This document shows, one piece after another, positions 1 through 14,134 of a DNA stretch of 64,000 bases. The position numbers and the translations under genes were made by a program. The notes beneath the pieces were generated by a model. It worked only from the letters and a program-made list of their open reading frames with translations, had not been told where the DNA came from and ran no database searches. Source of the stretch: Melieria omissa (Eukaryota; Arthropoda; Insecta; Diptera; Ulidiidae); contig OZ020269.1 of assembly GCA_963971225.1 (NCBI GenBank), forward strand, positions 30,173,783 through 30,237,782. The letters are read 5' to 3'. Numbering within the stretch: position 1 is the first letter of the stretch; every line of letters starts with the position of its first letter.

Positions 1-770
1 AATTTTATTAAAAACCACCTCAACTGCATTCTTGCTTTACCAAAATGTCTTAAAATTTGTTGCAAAAAATTGTTGCAAACAAATTCCAAACTCCTTTTTA
101 CAAATTTCTGCACCAACTTAACCCATTTTTCCATGTTAAATCTAAGAAATATTGATGCATTTACTTGAATCAGTAAATCAGAGTACATCAGCCTATTTGC
201 ACAAAATTGCCAAACGAGTGTAAATATGTCAGACCACGAGAATGAAGCCATTTCTGCTTTGCTTAACTTTGGCCATCGCTGACAGCCGCACCAGTCGAAG
301 CCGGCGTCAGTGCCATGGAGACAAAACAAAAAGCCAGCGGCAACAAAAGAAATAAGTCAATTTGTTAAGCACTTAAACTGTCAACTTATTCTTCTGTGTG
401 GCGTTTGAAATGTCCAAAAAATGTGTGTCGTCACAAAGCTACGCGACCATATTCTATATGTTTTCAGTAGTCCTTGCTCCCATCGCTGAACACGACTGCA
501 GGCATCGTTCTGTTTCCTGTGAATTCATTTCAACAATTTTTACCAACCGCGGGCGCAACTATTCCATCACAGTTTTATATTATTTTTTGTTGCAAAAACG
601 CTGTTGGCAACCATTTTTATGCAAAACTGTTTGGCTGCCCATCAATTGTTCTACTCGAATAGAGGCGAATTTATGCAGGTTTTTTTTATCTGAAAGTCAT
701 AAATTAGAATTGTTGCACTTTTTCGCTGACAGCTGTCAGTGCAGCTTGTTGGAATTGCGCATTTATTTTT
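1..770. other. noncoding DNA upstream of the scabrous exons
   Basis: AT-rich sequence with short open frames only. No splice-bounded exon, RNA gene or repeat is recognised. By gene order it should be scabrous intron or 5' flank. Confidence 0.5.
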
Positions 771-1256
771 TGGTTCAACTGTCGGTGACTTTTTAGCCAT
801 TCAAGCAAATTTTTAATGCCACGCTGAATTTGATTTTATAATTATTAACAAATTATTTGAATAAATTTTTGAATAAAGTTGTGAAATGTTTGTTTGAAAA
901 TAAATAAATAAAAAAATAAAATAATGGAATGGACAGACATTGCTAAAACTATTCTTTTTTGGTTGCTGCATGCTTATAAAATTTTCACAATTATGATCGA
1001 CTTTTTCAATTCTATATATAGATTTGTTTTAGTACAAAACCATTCATCAAAATTTTTTCTGATTGATTATTTTTGTTTCAACTGCCGGTGACTTTTTAGC
1101 CATTCAAGCAATTTTTAATGCCACGCTGAGTTTGATTTTTTAATTATCAACAAATTATTTGAATACATTTTTGAATAAAGTTGTGAGTTTTTTATATGAA
1201 AATAAATAAATTAAACCAAATTGGTGAAAAGGACAGACATTGCTAAAACTATTCTC
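771..1256. repeat. pair of about 185-bp direct repeats
   Basis: The sequence from 771 (GGTTCAACTGTCGGTGAC) to about 955 (GGACAGACATTGCTAAAAC) recurs at about 1073-1256 with scattered substitutions and small indels. The period is about 303 bp and the spacer between copies is unique. No coding potential is seen. Confidence 0.85.
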
Positions 1257-4200
1257 TTTTGTTTACTCTAGAGAGACTTACTGACTTAAAGAGTAAACTA
1301 TATGCAGTAAAAAAATAGCAATTAAAGAGAAAATAATAGTTAAAGATAACTTTTTAGTCCTCTACCAAAAAAGTAGAAGCCTTCCTGTCGCCTTAACAGT
1401 TTTAGCTTTGTTAACTTAATAACAACCAATCGGTTCTGTTATTAAGGCTGATCAAGTTATAAAGTCTGATCAAGTAAAACAAATATGCATAATCCCGCTG
1501 AATCCGTAGCTGGCGCTTCTTTCATGAGTTGTCTCACAAAGACTTTGATCCTTGCTTCGCTGGTTAATTGGGGTTTTATGGCCTAAGTGTGCTCTGCACT
1601 TCTACTAAACTCGATGCTTGATGAACCAAATTGTTCTCAGGCTATTAATTAGTGGTGTTTTAAAGATGTTGGAGTAGCAACACATCAGATAATCCAGAGC
1701 CATATTAAGTTTCCATTTCATTAATGCTGCCATTTGGTTATTGAATGTTTGTTCTTCAATGTTTGTGTTGTTGAGTAGAGAAATAATTTATAAAAACGAA
1801 CAATTTTAATGGCTTAAAAAAAAGATCATGAAACCCGAATTAGTGTTGTTGGAATTCGTTATCCCTTATGGAAAAATAAATAAAATTGAACAAACTACAA
1901 GATTACCAAAGCAGCTGATTCTCGCCAAAAATTGGCGCGTCTGACATTAATTATGGAATTTGAATGTTGCATAATCACAGATTTAAGGGTCAATTTCAAC
2001 GATTTGATAACGTCAGCTGCCCTTAGACAATCTTCCAAATCGCAAATGTTCGCCTGGGCCCTGCCTTTAAAATGCTCAAGTATCAGTACAGTTGCAATCG
2101 CAAATGTTTACTGGAATATATAAAATATTTACAAAGCGATTTTGTTGATGTTGACTTTTGCTATTAACACACAGCGTTAACCGGGAACATGAAATTTAAA
2201 CAATTACTTTGAGTAGATACATTATCGCTGCCCGGCTAAGCGAAATATTCTCAAAAACCTACATGCGCCTCGAATATTTTGCGATTTTCTGCTCACTGCT
2301 GGCACCAATTTACTAATGCGCCGCAGCAATATCTGCTGTGCAACAACACTCACTCAGCTGCAGCAAAGTTGCCAAATGATTTTTTTTTAATATGTATTTT
2401 GTTTTTGTATGCAGCAGAAAGTTTGCGCTTCGATTGTTACTTGTTCAATATTCATTTGCGCGCGCCAGCCAGTTCGAAAGGATGCAGAGTGGCTGCTTGT
2501 GTGTGTGTGCACACACACTCACCTGCCGTACGAGATCTAACGAAATCACTGAACACTCACCGAGCTGTGCTAATATGAAAATGTTCAACGAGCAACGAGA
2601 GCAACAAAAGCATCGCTGGCAAGAAAGAAGATTACAAAAAAAAATCAGTTTTATTTTTAAAGTTAAACTGCATGAAGTTTGTTAAGTTTTTGAGTATTTT
2701 TCATATGCTTTGCACTTGTAAGCGTTTCATATCATTCAATTTCATGAGTGTGTACTTATGAGGCAATTGTGATTGTTTAAATCTGTGCATAAAAGCCATT
2801 AATAAAATGAGTAGCTCAAACACATTGATGGAGAGTCAATTGGAGAAAATTAGTCAGTAAAATTGTGTGTCTATCAGAATAATTGATACTAAAAGAGTCT
2901 GATTTCTTTGATTAGCATTTTAAATATGTAAAGTTTGAGCTTGAATCTTTGCCGCTACTGAGTGGATAAAGTGTTGCATTATAAATAACCTGAGCCGTTA
3001 TTTTGGGAAAAAATTTAAAGAAAAAAGTAAAAAAATAGCAAGAAAAGTATGAGCAAACAAATTATATATAAAGCAGATTGGCTATTGGCTATTTTATGTT
3101 TATCATAAAAATAAATATTAGTGTTTAAACATATTCAAAGCCCACAAAATGAATTGACGAAAATGTCTGCTAAACACATTGAAAATGTTACTCATACGCC
3201 ACGAAACACCAAACCTGTGTTTTGCAAGTCACAAACATTTGGAGTGAAAATGGTTTATGAAAATGCTCCCAATTCGCTTTTCATAACAACATAAAACTTT
3301 TATTCACGATAGAAAGTCACAAGATGATTGATAACTCACCACAAATCCCCAACTCCGTTGTTGTGTCAAGTGTTTAAATATTTACATGCAAAATGTCCCA
3401 ATAAATGTGTTTGATTTAATTTAAAAATAAAACGAATGTCTATTGAGCGAGTGGAAATATTGCATAATGCATTGTATAGAAGACATGTTTCGATTTAATA
3501 TGGAATAAATTATTCAGCAAATGGCCCTCTTACTCTTTATTGATTTTCGATGACATTTTAACACAGATGTGGCTCCATCTTCATCGATGACGCTTTGAGC
3601 TGAGAATATGTTTGTGCTTTATTTGCATAGACCAGAGATTTCACAATAATAAATCGCATAAAAATGAATCGCATATCATTAAATTGCACAATCCTGGCAA
3701 CAAGTTGACATCGGAGGTCGTGAAATAAAAAGGATTGTTTTCACAATAATAACGCGTTCTGCCTTTATGTCGAGTTCAATTTTTAATAACAGAAACAATG
3801 GTAGAGGAAAGCTATTAAATTTCATAGCTGTCACTTGCACAGAAAAATGCCGAAAATGTAAATTCATGCATTTTTATTGGGCACCTTATTTATAATAATT
3901 CGTCCACTTAGTTTCCTGAGAATGTGTTTTTTCTCAGTAGCCTTGTGTTTCCCTCGTGACTACTTTAGTGCACAAAAAGTCATTAACTTTATTAGTTATT
4001 GTGATGAAAATTCCATGTCAGAAACCACTTCACTGGACTTTTTTGGTTCATTTCAAACAGACCGAACATTTTGTGATTTCCTTCTTGTTATTGTTGTGAA
4101 AATTCCCTTCTAGAAGCTTTTTCATTGGACTTCTTTAATTCATCTCATGCAAACGATACATATAACTTGCGATGAATCTTAAAATTTTCAATCATTCGTC

Positions 4201-7200
4201 GCCTGAGAAAACGATTGTCCGATGTGGTATTGAGTTCAGTGCAACATGCGACATTCGTCTTCTGCGGCGACGCATTGCTTACGTTAAGAATATCGAAGAT
4301 CTTATGTAGTTCCTTTCTTCGAAAACTCTGAATTGTGGGCTGTTTAGAAAATTTAATATACCCCTTGACGCACGCAAGAAGGTTGAAACCCCCAAATATC
4401 TTTTTGTTGTAAAAATTGTGGGTTGTAAATATGATTTCAGATGCTATTAGGACCAAAAGTTGCGTACGGAACCTCTCCCAAAATGAATTTTATATGCGCT
4501 TCTGAATATATAAAACACACTTAAGAATTTCCATTGGTCAGCTGATTCCTTCGTACAAGTTAACAGTTTATGGAGTTGAAATTTGTACTGTTGGTTTTCC
4601 ATCTAAAAAAGAATGAAGAAAATTTATGCTCTTCAAAATACTAAAGGCAAATTTTTTTAGGAATTTTCTAGAAAATGTTTGTCCTGTTACATAAATCTTG
4701 ATTATAGAGAATGTCCTCCAATATCCATGTTGCTATACTACGATGACTAACTATATGGAACTACTACTACCATAATGACTTGAAGAATTAATATATTTTT
4801 TTAATTCAACGTATTTGAGTCTTTATAATTCGTAGGATACAAATATTTAGTAAAGAAAACTAGAAATAAAAGATAATAAATAATAAACAAATAGAAAATG
4901 AAAATATTCAAAAAAGCAAACAAACAGAAATTTTTAAAAAACTTGACGGTTTTTAAGTCTTGTTTACATCAGTGAGATTTGAGGGAATATTGTAAGCAAA
5001 AGTATTAAAGAAAGATTTGATTTAAAAGTTTCATTTGGGGTTCGATGGAAAACTTATGATTAATCAGACATTCAATGTAAAAGGAAAATGGTTCGTTCAA
5101 GCTGCAATTCTTCCCTTTCAGTTTCAGAAGGAAAAGCTGAGCAAGACAGTTGTGGATCAGCAGTTTTACGAACGCACAATTTCTTTGCTGCTTCTATTTG
5201 TCTTATAATGTTTCAAAAATTATTTGTCTTGGCATTCAATCATGTTTTCTTGTTCTTCTTTTTACTATCTGGAAGTTGTTGTCAAAAATTTCTCAACTAA
5301 AAACTTCAATTTTCTCTCTTCTGAAGAAATTTAGCGTACACTAACAACATTGAGTAAGCATTTGTACAAATTTTTACAAAATATTTGTACCCAAACAGAA
5401 CTATTTTGTCGAAAGGTGTTCGAGCTAAATTAATGACCAAACTTGTCACTGCTTCGGATAGAACTTGAATGAATTTATTTTGGAAGTTAACTTGTTGTAG
5501 AATGTGGCATTTGCAAGCTTAAACTATTACATTATAATTTTGCTACTAACTTATTATATACTATAGCATATATACTATACTATTATAATTTTGCACTAAA
5601 CATAGAATTTAAAATTTTACTAATTGAGTCTTTTGAGCATTTCTAAGCGTTTTGAACAATTCTTAAATTGCTAAAATTGTAATTTATGCTTAGACAATTT
5701 TATTACTAAATACTTTAAGTAAAATTGCCAAATATTATGCAATTACTTTAAAGTTAAATAGAACGACAAACTTTGTTGCCACATTCTATGAACTATTGCA
5801 GCGCATTCCGTGATAAACGTTGAGTTTAGTTACTTATGAGCGTCGATTTGCTTCTGTAATTCACTGCATTCGCATTGGTTCATATACCTTTTCACAAGTA
5901 CGCTTATGTATGCTATGAGCTTTTCATGACTGAAAATATCCTCGGTTGACTTGTTGCTGTAGACAGCTGCAATTTGCAGCAGCCGCCCAAAATGGAATAT
6001 TCGTGGAATGGAATTTAATAAACTGTCGCTGTCCCATTGTGGCCGCTGCGGGTGGCATTTGACAGCTAAACCGCAACATTGCTTGCTTTATTTCGCTTTT
6101 GACATTTTTACATTACATTTGCAATTTGACAATGTTTCTGACATTGTGTCGATAATGAAGCATGTTGCATGCAGCATGTTTGCATGGGAATGTGTGCGAT
6201 GTGTGTGCAGCACAATTTTAATGAATTTATGTGGCTTATAAAGTAATTAAGGCATTAGAAAAGTTTTTATGTGGCACAAGCAAATTCACAAACGAAAAAC
6301 TCTCAGACACACATACAACAACCATTTTCTAGGCAAACGCAAAAGTTTGAGTGCGATTCGCAAAAGTGGCTGTGAAAGCGCAGGAAATGAGCAGCCAAGA
6401 ATTGCCAGTTGGCAGTTGAATGCCGAATGCCGAGTGCGGCAACCGGCATGTGGCACATTTGCCCTGACAACGCAAATTGCCAAAAGGCGCACAGCAGACG
6501 ACAACTGCACAGAAAGCGCTTTTGCCAGACGTCTTTAGCGGTAATTTATGTTTTCATTACGTTGCGTCTCGCCGTCCTCACACCCACCCGAACATTTGAC
6601 TTGTTCAAATATGAAATTCTGCAAAGTGCCACAAAAATGCAATGAACTCACTTCTTGAGAGGTGGGCGGTTAGGTGCGGGTGTGTCTATCAAAGCTGTGA
6701 CAAACGTATGCGCGCTCGTCTGTGTTTCTGTGTGTCTTTCTATTTGTGTGTTTTGTCAACAAGAATGCGTCAAACATTGCTCCTGTAGGCGTTGTGTACT
6801 TTGCTTGAGAAGAAAACTTTCCATACACCGCTCCCACACAAACACACTCATACATTTACACACAAACATATTCAAATAATACCGCATATTTAATTATTTA
6901 TGTTTATGAAGATATGAACACACTTGCCGCAGCCTTAATGAAATTTTTGCTTTGATTTCAAATAAACCTTTCAGGCAATGGAACTTCATTTGCCGTCATA
7001 CAAAGTTGTTTTCCACTTTTAAATGCATTTAATTCCATGTTAGGCAAATGCACTGTGAAGCCACACTAGCAAAAACAAACCCAGTCTCAGCTCGTTTTTC
7101 TTTATATAATTCGTGGCCTGTGAGTTGGATTTTGACAAATATTGTTTTTCATCTGTTCTTACTTTTCCTTTATTTTTCAGTTTTATCAGACAAACCTTTC

Positions 7201-7310
7201 CCTGCTTTCTCGTTGCATGAAGTCAGGTTCTTTAACTAGCGTTCCATTTCTTCTGGTCTAGCGTTTCTTCAACTTTTTTAGATTTGAAATCAGCTTCCGA
7301 TACTCACTCC
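1257..7310. other. unique noncoding DNA, scabrous intron or 5' flank
   Basis: About 6 kb of AT-rich sequence with only short overlapping frames on both strands. A somewhat GC-richer patch lies at about 5.95-6.85 kb with CA/TG runs. I see no protein family, tRNA, repeat or splice-bounded exon. Confidence 0.5.
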
Positions 7311-7314
7311 TCCC

Positions 7315-7880
7315 TCCTTTCCCTTATTTCCAATTCTTTTCCTTTCCTTTTCTTTTTTTTATTTTATTTTCTTTCCTTTCCTTTTTTTATTTTATTTTAT
7401 TTTATTTTCTTTTCTTTTTATTTTATTTTATATTATTTATTTTCAATTTTATTATTTTTTTTCTAATTATTAAATTTCTATTTTCTATTTTTTATTTTAT
7501 ATTATTTATTTTATATTTTTTATTTTTATTTTCTATTTTCTATTTTTTGTTTTTATTTCTTATTTGTTATATTCTATTTTTATTTTTAATTTTCTATGTT
7601 TAATTTTCTTCTTTTGTTTCCTATTTTATATTTTCTATTTTTATTAACAATTTTTTATTTTCTATTAATTAATTTTTTTTTTTAATTTAATTTTCTATTA
7701 TTTATTTTTTTTTAATTTTTATTTTTAATTTTCTATTTTTTATTTTTTTATATTTATTTTCGATTTTTTATTCTCCATTTATTATTTTCCATTTGTTATT
7801 TTCTATTTTTTTTTTATTTTTGATTTGTAATTTTATATTTTTAATTATTATTTTTTAGTTTTATTTTTTTTATTTTCTCT
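7315..7880. repeat. T-rich low-complexity tract (TTTTA/TTTTC/TATTTT)
   Basis: Over 550 bp of almost pure pyrimidine-plus-A sequence on the + strand, an eroded pentanucleotide array. The Phe/Leu-only open frame across it is an artefact. Confidence 0.9.
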
Positions 7881-9856
7881 TTGTTTTGTTTGGGTTCATC
7901 AGTTTTTAAAAATGTGTGCTCATTCATGGTTGTTCACATCTCATAATTATTCTTTCGACTTCCCCTCTTCACATATATTTTTTATTTGCACTCGTTTTCT
8001 ACTTTTGGTTCATTTAATTACTTTCGACTATAGTTAACAAAAGTCTGAGAAGATTTGTTGATACTTGAATGTTGCTACATTTAATTAAATTGATTTAATA
8101 AGCCAAAATGAAAAGTGCTGCACACACTTGAACGCAACGTTTCTCCAACAGCTTCGAATCCTTTCTGGCAGCCACTTTCTCTCTCTATCTCGCTGCATTA
8201 TTTATTGCAGCCTTTTTGTCAGGCGACTTGCAAAATGTCTCAAACTTTTACTTTCGAATTTTTCATTAAATTTTCCACTTTGACTTATTTTGTTCGCATT
8301 TTATTTCCGCCATTTTATTGCTCTGTGCTCCATCGCAGTGAAACAATTTTTCATGAAATTTATCATCCGCTGCCATTTGAATGTTCGCTTATCTGCAGCA
8401 ATGCAATTTAGTTGCATCTTAACCCTTGCACGCAGCAAACAGCCAGTTGCGGAATTGCAAATTACGCTCAATGAGTGCAAGCAAATGCGAGCAAACGAGA
8501 CCAATGCGGAATGCTCGAGCGAAAGTTTATTTCATTAAATTCATCTTCTATGCGAAGCAGCGCCGACGTCGCCGTTGCTGCCGTTGCATTATTGCTGCAT
8601 TCAAGGCAAATGTCGCTGGCGCTGCTAACTGGCCGCACCAACTAACACAAATTTCCACTCTCAGCCAGCTGCCTCGTTCTCCATCTCGTTGGTCGGACAA
8701 TCGAAACGGAAACGGCAACGACAACTACAAGGAAACCGGAAGAGGAAGTAGGAAAAATGCCGCACGAGAAAATGGCCCATTGGCAACAAAAAATGTCAGC
8801 ACAGTGAAAAATGTCGGCAAAGAAAAACACGGAAAAACTTTGTCAGCCTATTTGGCGGCGGCGGCGCTTGGTGCACCGCTTACCGCGTGCTGCATGGCCG
8901 CGCGCAGCATGGGGGCGGCCACAGAAAAAAACACGAATTACGTGAAAAGCATTCACAATGCGCCCGGAGCGGGCGAGCAGCATTAGCCCCAACTACACTT
9001 TGACTTTGACTTTTTGTGCGGTGCTCCTCGCGCGCAGACATCAGACATTCCTTAAGTTTGCCACTCGGACAACTTTAACTTGTTTTAGTTGCGTTGTGCG
9101 CGTTTAATGCTTTGGTTCTCTTGGCTGTCTTTCGCCTGCCGCCCACCGCCTGCCGCCAGCCGCTTCATCTGTTATTAACACTGTGCTCGCATTGTTTTCA
9201 ACTTAACTTTATTATTCGGCGCCTTTGAAGCGACTTTAATCGGGCAACACTTGGCGGCTGGGCGCACCGTCTTCGACGTCGCTTGCGCTCGCGTTATCCG
9301 CTCCTCAGCCGTGTACGCTTGAAAATATATGTAATAAAGTGTCTTAGAACAAACTTGGCCCAAAAAGATTTCATCTGCAGCATTAAAGTTGATACTTTGT
9401 TGGCGCGTTCGCTTGTCGCCGGCTGCCCAGCTGCTGCGCGAAAACTTTTGCTGCACGCGCTGCACCGTTGCCGTTGTTGTTGCTGTTGCCATTGCATAAT
9501 GCACGTCGGTTCATTATCATAATTAACGAGATTTACTTGGCTCGCAGGAATCAAAAGTTGTTTTTAATTATTTTTTAAAAATCTTGATGCATTCAACAAG
9601 CTTAATGCCGACTTTCACATAAGATGCAAAAATTACAGAAGAAATTTTTTTTACTTTGATGTTTGTAAAAATAGGAGAAAGTTTCAAGTCCAGAGAAGAT
9701 AAGTGTTTTTCTGTTGATCTTTCCTGATATAAATTGTGCCTTGCAGTATTGGGGCCCACTTTCGATTATTTTTTTGTAGGTAAACAATTCCCACAAGAAA
9801 AGTTTTATAAATGAAAAAATTGGTTAATACGGTTGACAACGGGTTAAAGATGCATG
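7881..9856. other. noncoding DNA with a GC-richer island at about 8.4-9.5 kb
   Basis: The stretch from 8.4 to 9.5 kb is distinctly GC-richer than its surroundings, contains CG dinucleotides and trinucleotide runs, and is open in several frames on both strands, including a 186-codon frame at 8426-8986. No family is recognisable and there is no flanking splice logic. It could be a cis-regulatory block or an unrecognised exon of another gene. Confidence 0.4.
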
Positions 9857-10367
9857 TTAACCCTTTCCACCCCAAAGTTGCCTGAGAGCAACTTCACCTA
9901 TTCGTCTTCTTATAGTGAAAACTACGATTGATTTATGGATTTAATTAAAGTAGACACCAACAAAATTTTTTTAAGTGAATTCAAAGCAAATTATATAAAT
10001 TTCACTTTTATCCCCAAAATAATTTCCAATAATTTGCATCGATATAAGGGAAAGTTTGTGTTCTTATTGAAGTCTACGAATTGGGCGCGTTTGATCAAAA
10101 CCCTGTTTCTTTAATAACGGTTAAATAAAATCAAAACGTGATAATTTTGTATTTTTCCATACATATGAAATAATTTTTCTGTAATTAAAAAAATATTGAT
10201 GAAAATTTTATTTAACCCGTTTTAAGCTAAAATCGTTCAATAGTAAACTAGCTCTAGAACTCTGACAAAGAGGCGTGGCGACTTCAAATGTCGTTTGCAG
10301 ACTTCTTACGGAAGTATTTCATGAGGGTAATGTTTCACAGGGTAAAATTCGGGGTCGAAAGGTTTAA
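9857..10367 (+). mobile_element. TTAA-bounded MITE, family A copy 1 (piggyBac-like)
   Basis: A 503-bp element (9861-10363) flanked on both sides by TTAA. The ends are CCCTTTCCACCCC and GGGGTCGAAAGGT, short inverted repeats. TTAA duplication with CCC-starting ends is the hallmark of piggyBac-type transposition. No transposase reading frame is present. The interior matches copies at 37.1 kb, 58.4 kb and part of 19.7-20.05 kb, for example GTTTGATCAAAACCCTGTTT. Confidence 0.75.
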
Positions 10368-10384
10368 ACATGTCACAGTTGTAT

Positions 10385-11140
10385 ACTTATCTCAGTTAGG
10401 TTAGGTAGAAAATGGTGTGGAGGCCGAAATGGCCTCGACCTGATGCAAAACAATTCGACTCCTAAATTTAGAGAGCAGATTCGGTATTTCAGTATTAGTT
10501 GAGTTAGTTGTTCTCTTTGGACGCAGTGTCTCGGGCAGTTGGTGCTCGGCTCCCGTATCTATTCTATTCTATTCTATTAGTTGAGTTAGGAATCTTGATC
10601 CCAAGGTACGAAATCGGCGTACCTGCAAAGTCGTGCAATGGCACAGAAAGTTTTGTATCGTTTCTAACTCTTCTTCGTCTCTGAAACTGGTGCAGATGTC
10701 ACTGGACGAGGGGCGTCATTTGATTAGCATCGATCCGATACCATTTTGTCCAGTGATGACTCCAATGAGCTGTCGAGTGGGGGACTACTCAGGGAGAGTA
10801 CAAATTGAGAAAAGGGAGAGCCATAGTGCCGGGCAGGTGTCGCAATGGGTCCTGCCTCGTCATGAGGACTCAATGTCTTTTTTGATCAACAAGGCAGACA
10901 TCAGTGAAAGCACAGAGTTATCCACTTCGATAGTAGGCCTGTTCAACCCTTTTCTTAGCATCTTGTACACTGCTTCGTTCCCATTCACTCTCGACTGGCT
11001 CGGAAGATTTGTAAAGATCTCTGCTTCTAAAATACAGCAGAAATCCAGCAGTCTGAATGACCTTTGCGTCCCTGAGACCTTCATCTATCTTAGATCCGTC
11101 AGTGAAAATGATGCTGGAAGCGTCTCTCGACATATTTTTG
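10385..11140 (-). pseudogene. LINE fragment with RNase H-like remnant and 3' end
   Basis: The minus strand encodes FTDGSKIDEGL near 11.1 kb, the usual start of a LINE RNase H domain, followed by a degraded frame with stops. Reading on, the element ends near 10385 in CTACCTAACCTAAC, preceded by GGCCTCCACACC. This 3' end resembles the ends of the SINEs in this window. The 178-codon + strand frame here is a shadow. The 5' part with the reverse transcriptase is missing. Confidence 0.6.
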
Positions 11141-13900
11141 TGCCCCCATTCCTCCCTTGTGGGATATGAAGGTAAAAGTGATACAATTTACAGAATTTCC
11201 ACTTTGAAGTGTTCAAAAAAGTGAAATGGGAGAACATTTGGTTGGGTAAGTAGAAGTATATGACCACTTTTTCTCTTTGTATTACCACCTGGTAGTCCTA
11301 CTTTCGGCCTACTGTACTTAAAATAATTTAATTATCTACTTTGCTCTGGAATGGTCTGCTTTCAATGGGTCTCAGGTACATTACCGCACCAACAACTTTT
11401 ATAGTTACATACAAAACTATTCATAAAATGTTTTCCAGCAAAACATTCCTTATTCAATATCAGAAATTCTAAATGTTTGAATAAATTGAGGACATTTGAC
11501 AACACTACTAGTTTCATACATTCTTAGTCCTTTAAAATTCAATACGCAGCATTATTTAAAATTGTTCGTCATTATTTAATATTTCAGCCATTGCTGCAAT
11601 GTTGTTAGATCGGTTCAAATGCCAAGTCATTCACTATTCTTAAATAGTAAAAGGCCAACGTTTAATTTAAAATTGTGCAATATGATTTTATTTTTCGCAA
11701 GTCATTACGAATTTAAATGGGTTTTTTCGAGTTCATGCAAAGAATGCTAATTAGTCTGCTTGGGAAGCTTTTAACGACGAGGCAAGGACGAGCGCCCAAC
11801 ATGGAAGGGGCGTAAAAGTTTCCGCCAACTGTGGCAGCTGCTTGAAGCGGGTCACTTAAACTTGTGTGTGAAATGCGCTAATTTGCATCAAGTCGCTTAA
11901 AGTGAGTTGTAACATTCCAATGGCGCTTTAATGGCGGCCATAAATGTTGCACAACAACAGTTGGCAGGAAGGAAACACTGGTTTCGGTTAATTTTTTCTC
12001 TCTCGCATCTTTTGCACAACGCGAGCTTTCTAATAAATAATGTGTAAGCAGGAAAAAGTAGAATGACATGCAAAACCAAAACGGGTAAATTGTTCTTATG
12101 ATTTATAACCCACACTGAAATACCAGAAGTGTATTCATTGACCTGACAGCCCATTACTGCATCAACATGAATTTTTAAAACTATTCAGAAAATAACAACG
12201 AAAAAAATTATGATATTTTTTGGCACTTAAACCTTAATGGGTTAGAAATAAAAATACATAATTTACATAATTGTTGTTTCGAAGTGTAGAGTGAAAGATT
12301 AAAAAAAAGCAAAAAGGGGTGATCCTTGTTTGGACTGAATTTTGGATGAAAATACGATGTTGAAATTTTAATAAAAAAGAAGCACTCTTTTGTTCTTTTA
12401 AGCATCCATGAACTAAATTGTAAAACCTTTAGATTTCTGCACTTGAGCCAATATGATTTGTGAATGAAGCTGAAGCAAGTGTCCCCCCCTCGCCCCTAGC
12501 AACCTTCAGTCGACTCCTTTTTCGTTATAGCAGCATCACACAACACTATAAACTTTGCGTGGGCGAAAACCATCGCATTGCAGTTATTTCTATTCATTTG
12601 AAGTTCTGTCATTTTTCATTGTCAGCCGACAGATACAAATACGAGTTCAGATAAAATATGATATGAATGTAAGTATTTATTTCACAATTCTCCATCATGG
12701 CGGCTATTGCTGCCATTGCAATTCAACCACAACAAGCAAATCGCAAGCTTATTTTGGTGTTTGTTGCCAGCGAGTTGAAGGAGGGGCGTGGGGGTATGCG
12801 CTTATAAATTTCAATTCGCAGCCATAATTTCGCCGGAATGTGCATTCGAGCCGGCAACAACATAAATTAAAATGCTGCAACGAATAAAGAAGTTAAATAA
12901 AACAGAGCCGCTAACACCACAAGCGAAACATACGAACGAATGTACGAAAGCGCAGAGACACGCACACATATGCAAACACAATTGCAAGTGGGTCACATGT
13001 GCTGCAAACATTCATACATACATACACATATAAATATATATATTTAACATACATGCATACAAGGCACCAAGTGCTTGTTTCCGCTGCCGCCCATGCAAAG
13101 CGAAACTGCCCAAAACCCCCCTTTTCCAGTGGCACTTTGCATGCGAGTAGCTCAGCAGCGTGCGGCACATTGGATTTTACTTAACGGAATTGCATTCGTT
13201 TCGAAGAGCTCGAATTGAATTTCTGCTGCTTCTGGTGCACTTCTGGTATGGCGTTGTTGTTGCAATGATGTTGTCGGTCTTGTTCCTTGCTTGGTTACTT
13301 ACGGCAGACACTCTGTCCGGGGGGATTGGGCACACCTTGGGAAACGGCAGCGCCAGTCGGATTAAAGAGCTTCAGCTACAAATAATAAACATGCTTTTCC
13401 ATATTTCCTTGTCGGCTAATGCGGGCGGATTGCATGCGGTGCAATTGTTGTGTTGGCGCCATGTGTGCGCGCGTACAACTGTTCGGGGATCATGCAACGA
13501 CACAGTCACACGAATACAAACACAAAGACACCAACTTGAGCGGGCCGCGCCTCAGGCCCCAGAAACGCAAAGTGCGCCAAAAAGCACAAACTCTAAATAT
13601 TTTATGACACCTTAAGGATGCCGGCACGCGATGTAGTCATGTGCGGCAAGAAACGCTGCCAGGGATGCCAGACGAGGTGATTTTATGAACCCACAGCACT
13701 GAGTTTGTATTTGAAGTTAGATCAGTGACCAAATGTGTTGATTTAAAAATTGTGTGGTGATTTGTATTAATTTTTGTTAATGCTTTAATGTGTCTTTTTA
13801 AATAATTAAATGTATTTTTTTTTTCATTTAAATATAATTTTAAATAATTAAGTATGTTAGAAAAAGGCTCCAGAAACAGATTTTTTCAGCCCATACATTT
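11141..13900. other. noncoding DNA
   Basis: Unique sequence. The part from 12.45 to 13.65 kb is somewhat GC-richer with CA/TA microsatellite traces at about 13.0 kb. Open frames on both strands show no recognised family and no splice context. Confidence 0.45.
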
Positions 13901-13903
13901 CGT

Positions 13904-14015
13904 TTATTCGACAAATCGAAAAGTAGAGAAAGTGAAAGCTTAAGTGAAGAAATTTATTTAGTGAAGAAAGATAGTTTGTTTATTTGACAAATCGAAAAGT
14001 AGAGAAAGTGCAAGT
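13904..14015. repeat. two tandem copies of an about 34-bp motif, period 75 bp
   Basis: GACAAATCGAAAAGTAGAGA occurs at about 13909 and again at about 13984 with matching flanks. It is a short local duplication. Confidence 0.8.
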
Positions 14016-14134
14016 CAAAAGTAGAGGAAGTCAGTTTTAAACTTGGGTCATTGGTAAACATTTGGAACATTTCCAAACAAGCAAACCAAAAACTTTAGAC
14101 GTCTTGGCAAACTAAATTGTGTGATCTATTATAA

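Noticed and set aside
8426..8986. 186-codon frame as a gene or missing scabrous exon
   Set aside because: No recognised domain, no signal peptide, no splice context, and other frames in the block are open as well.
5963..9434. Proneural E-boxes of the GCAGSTGK type (5963-5970, 8665-8672, 9427-9434) as a scabrous enhancer
   Set aside because: The number of matches in the window is at or below that expected by chance for a degenerate 8-mer; clustering is not convincing without conservation.
10633..11169. 178-codon + strand frame as a gene
   Set aside because: It is antisense to a LINE RNase H remnant (FTDGSKIDEGL) and is best explained as its shadow.
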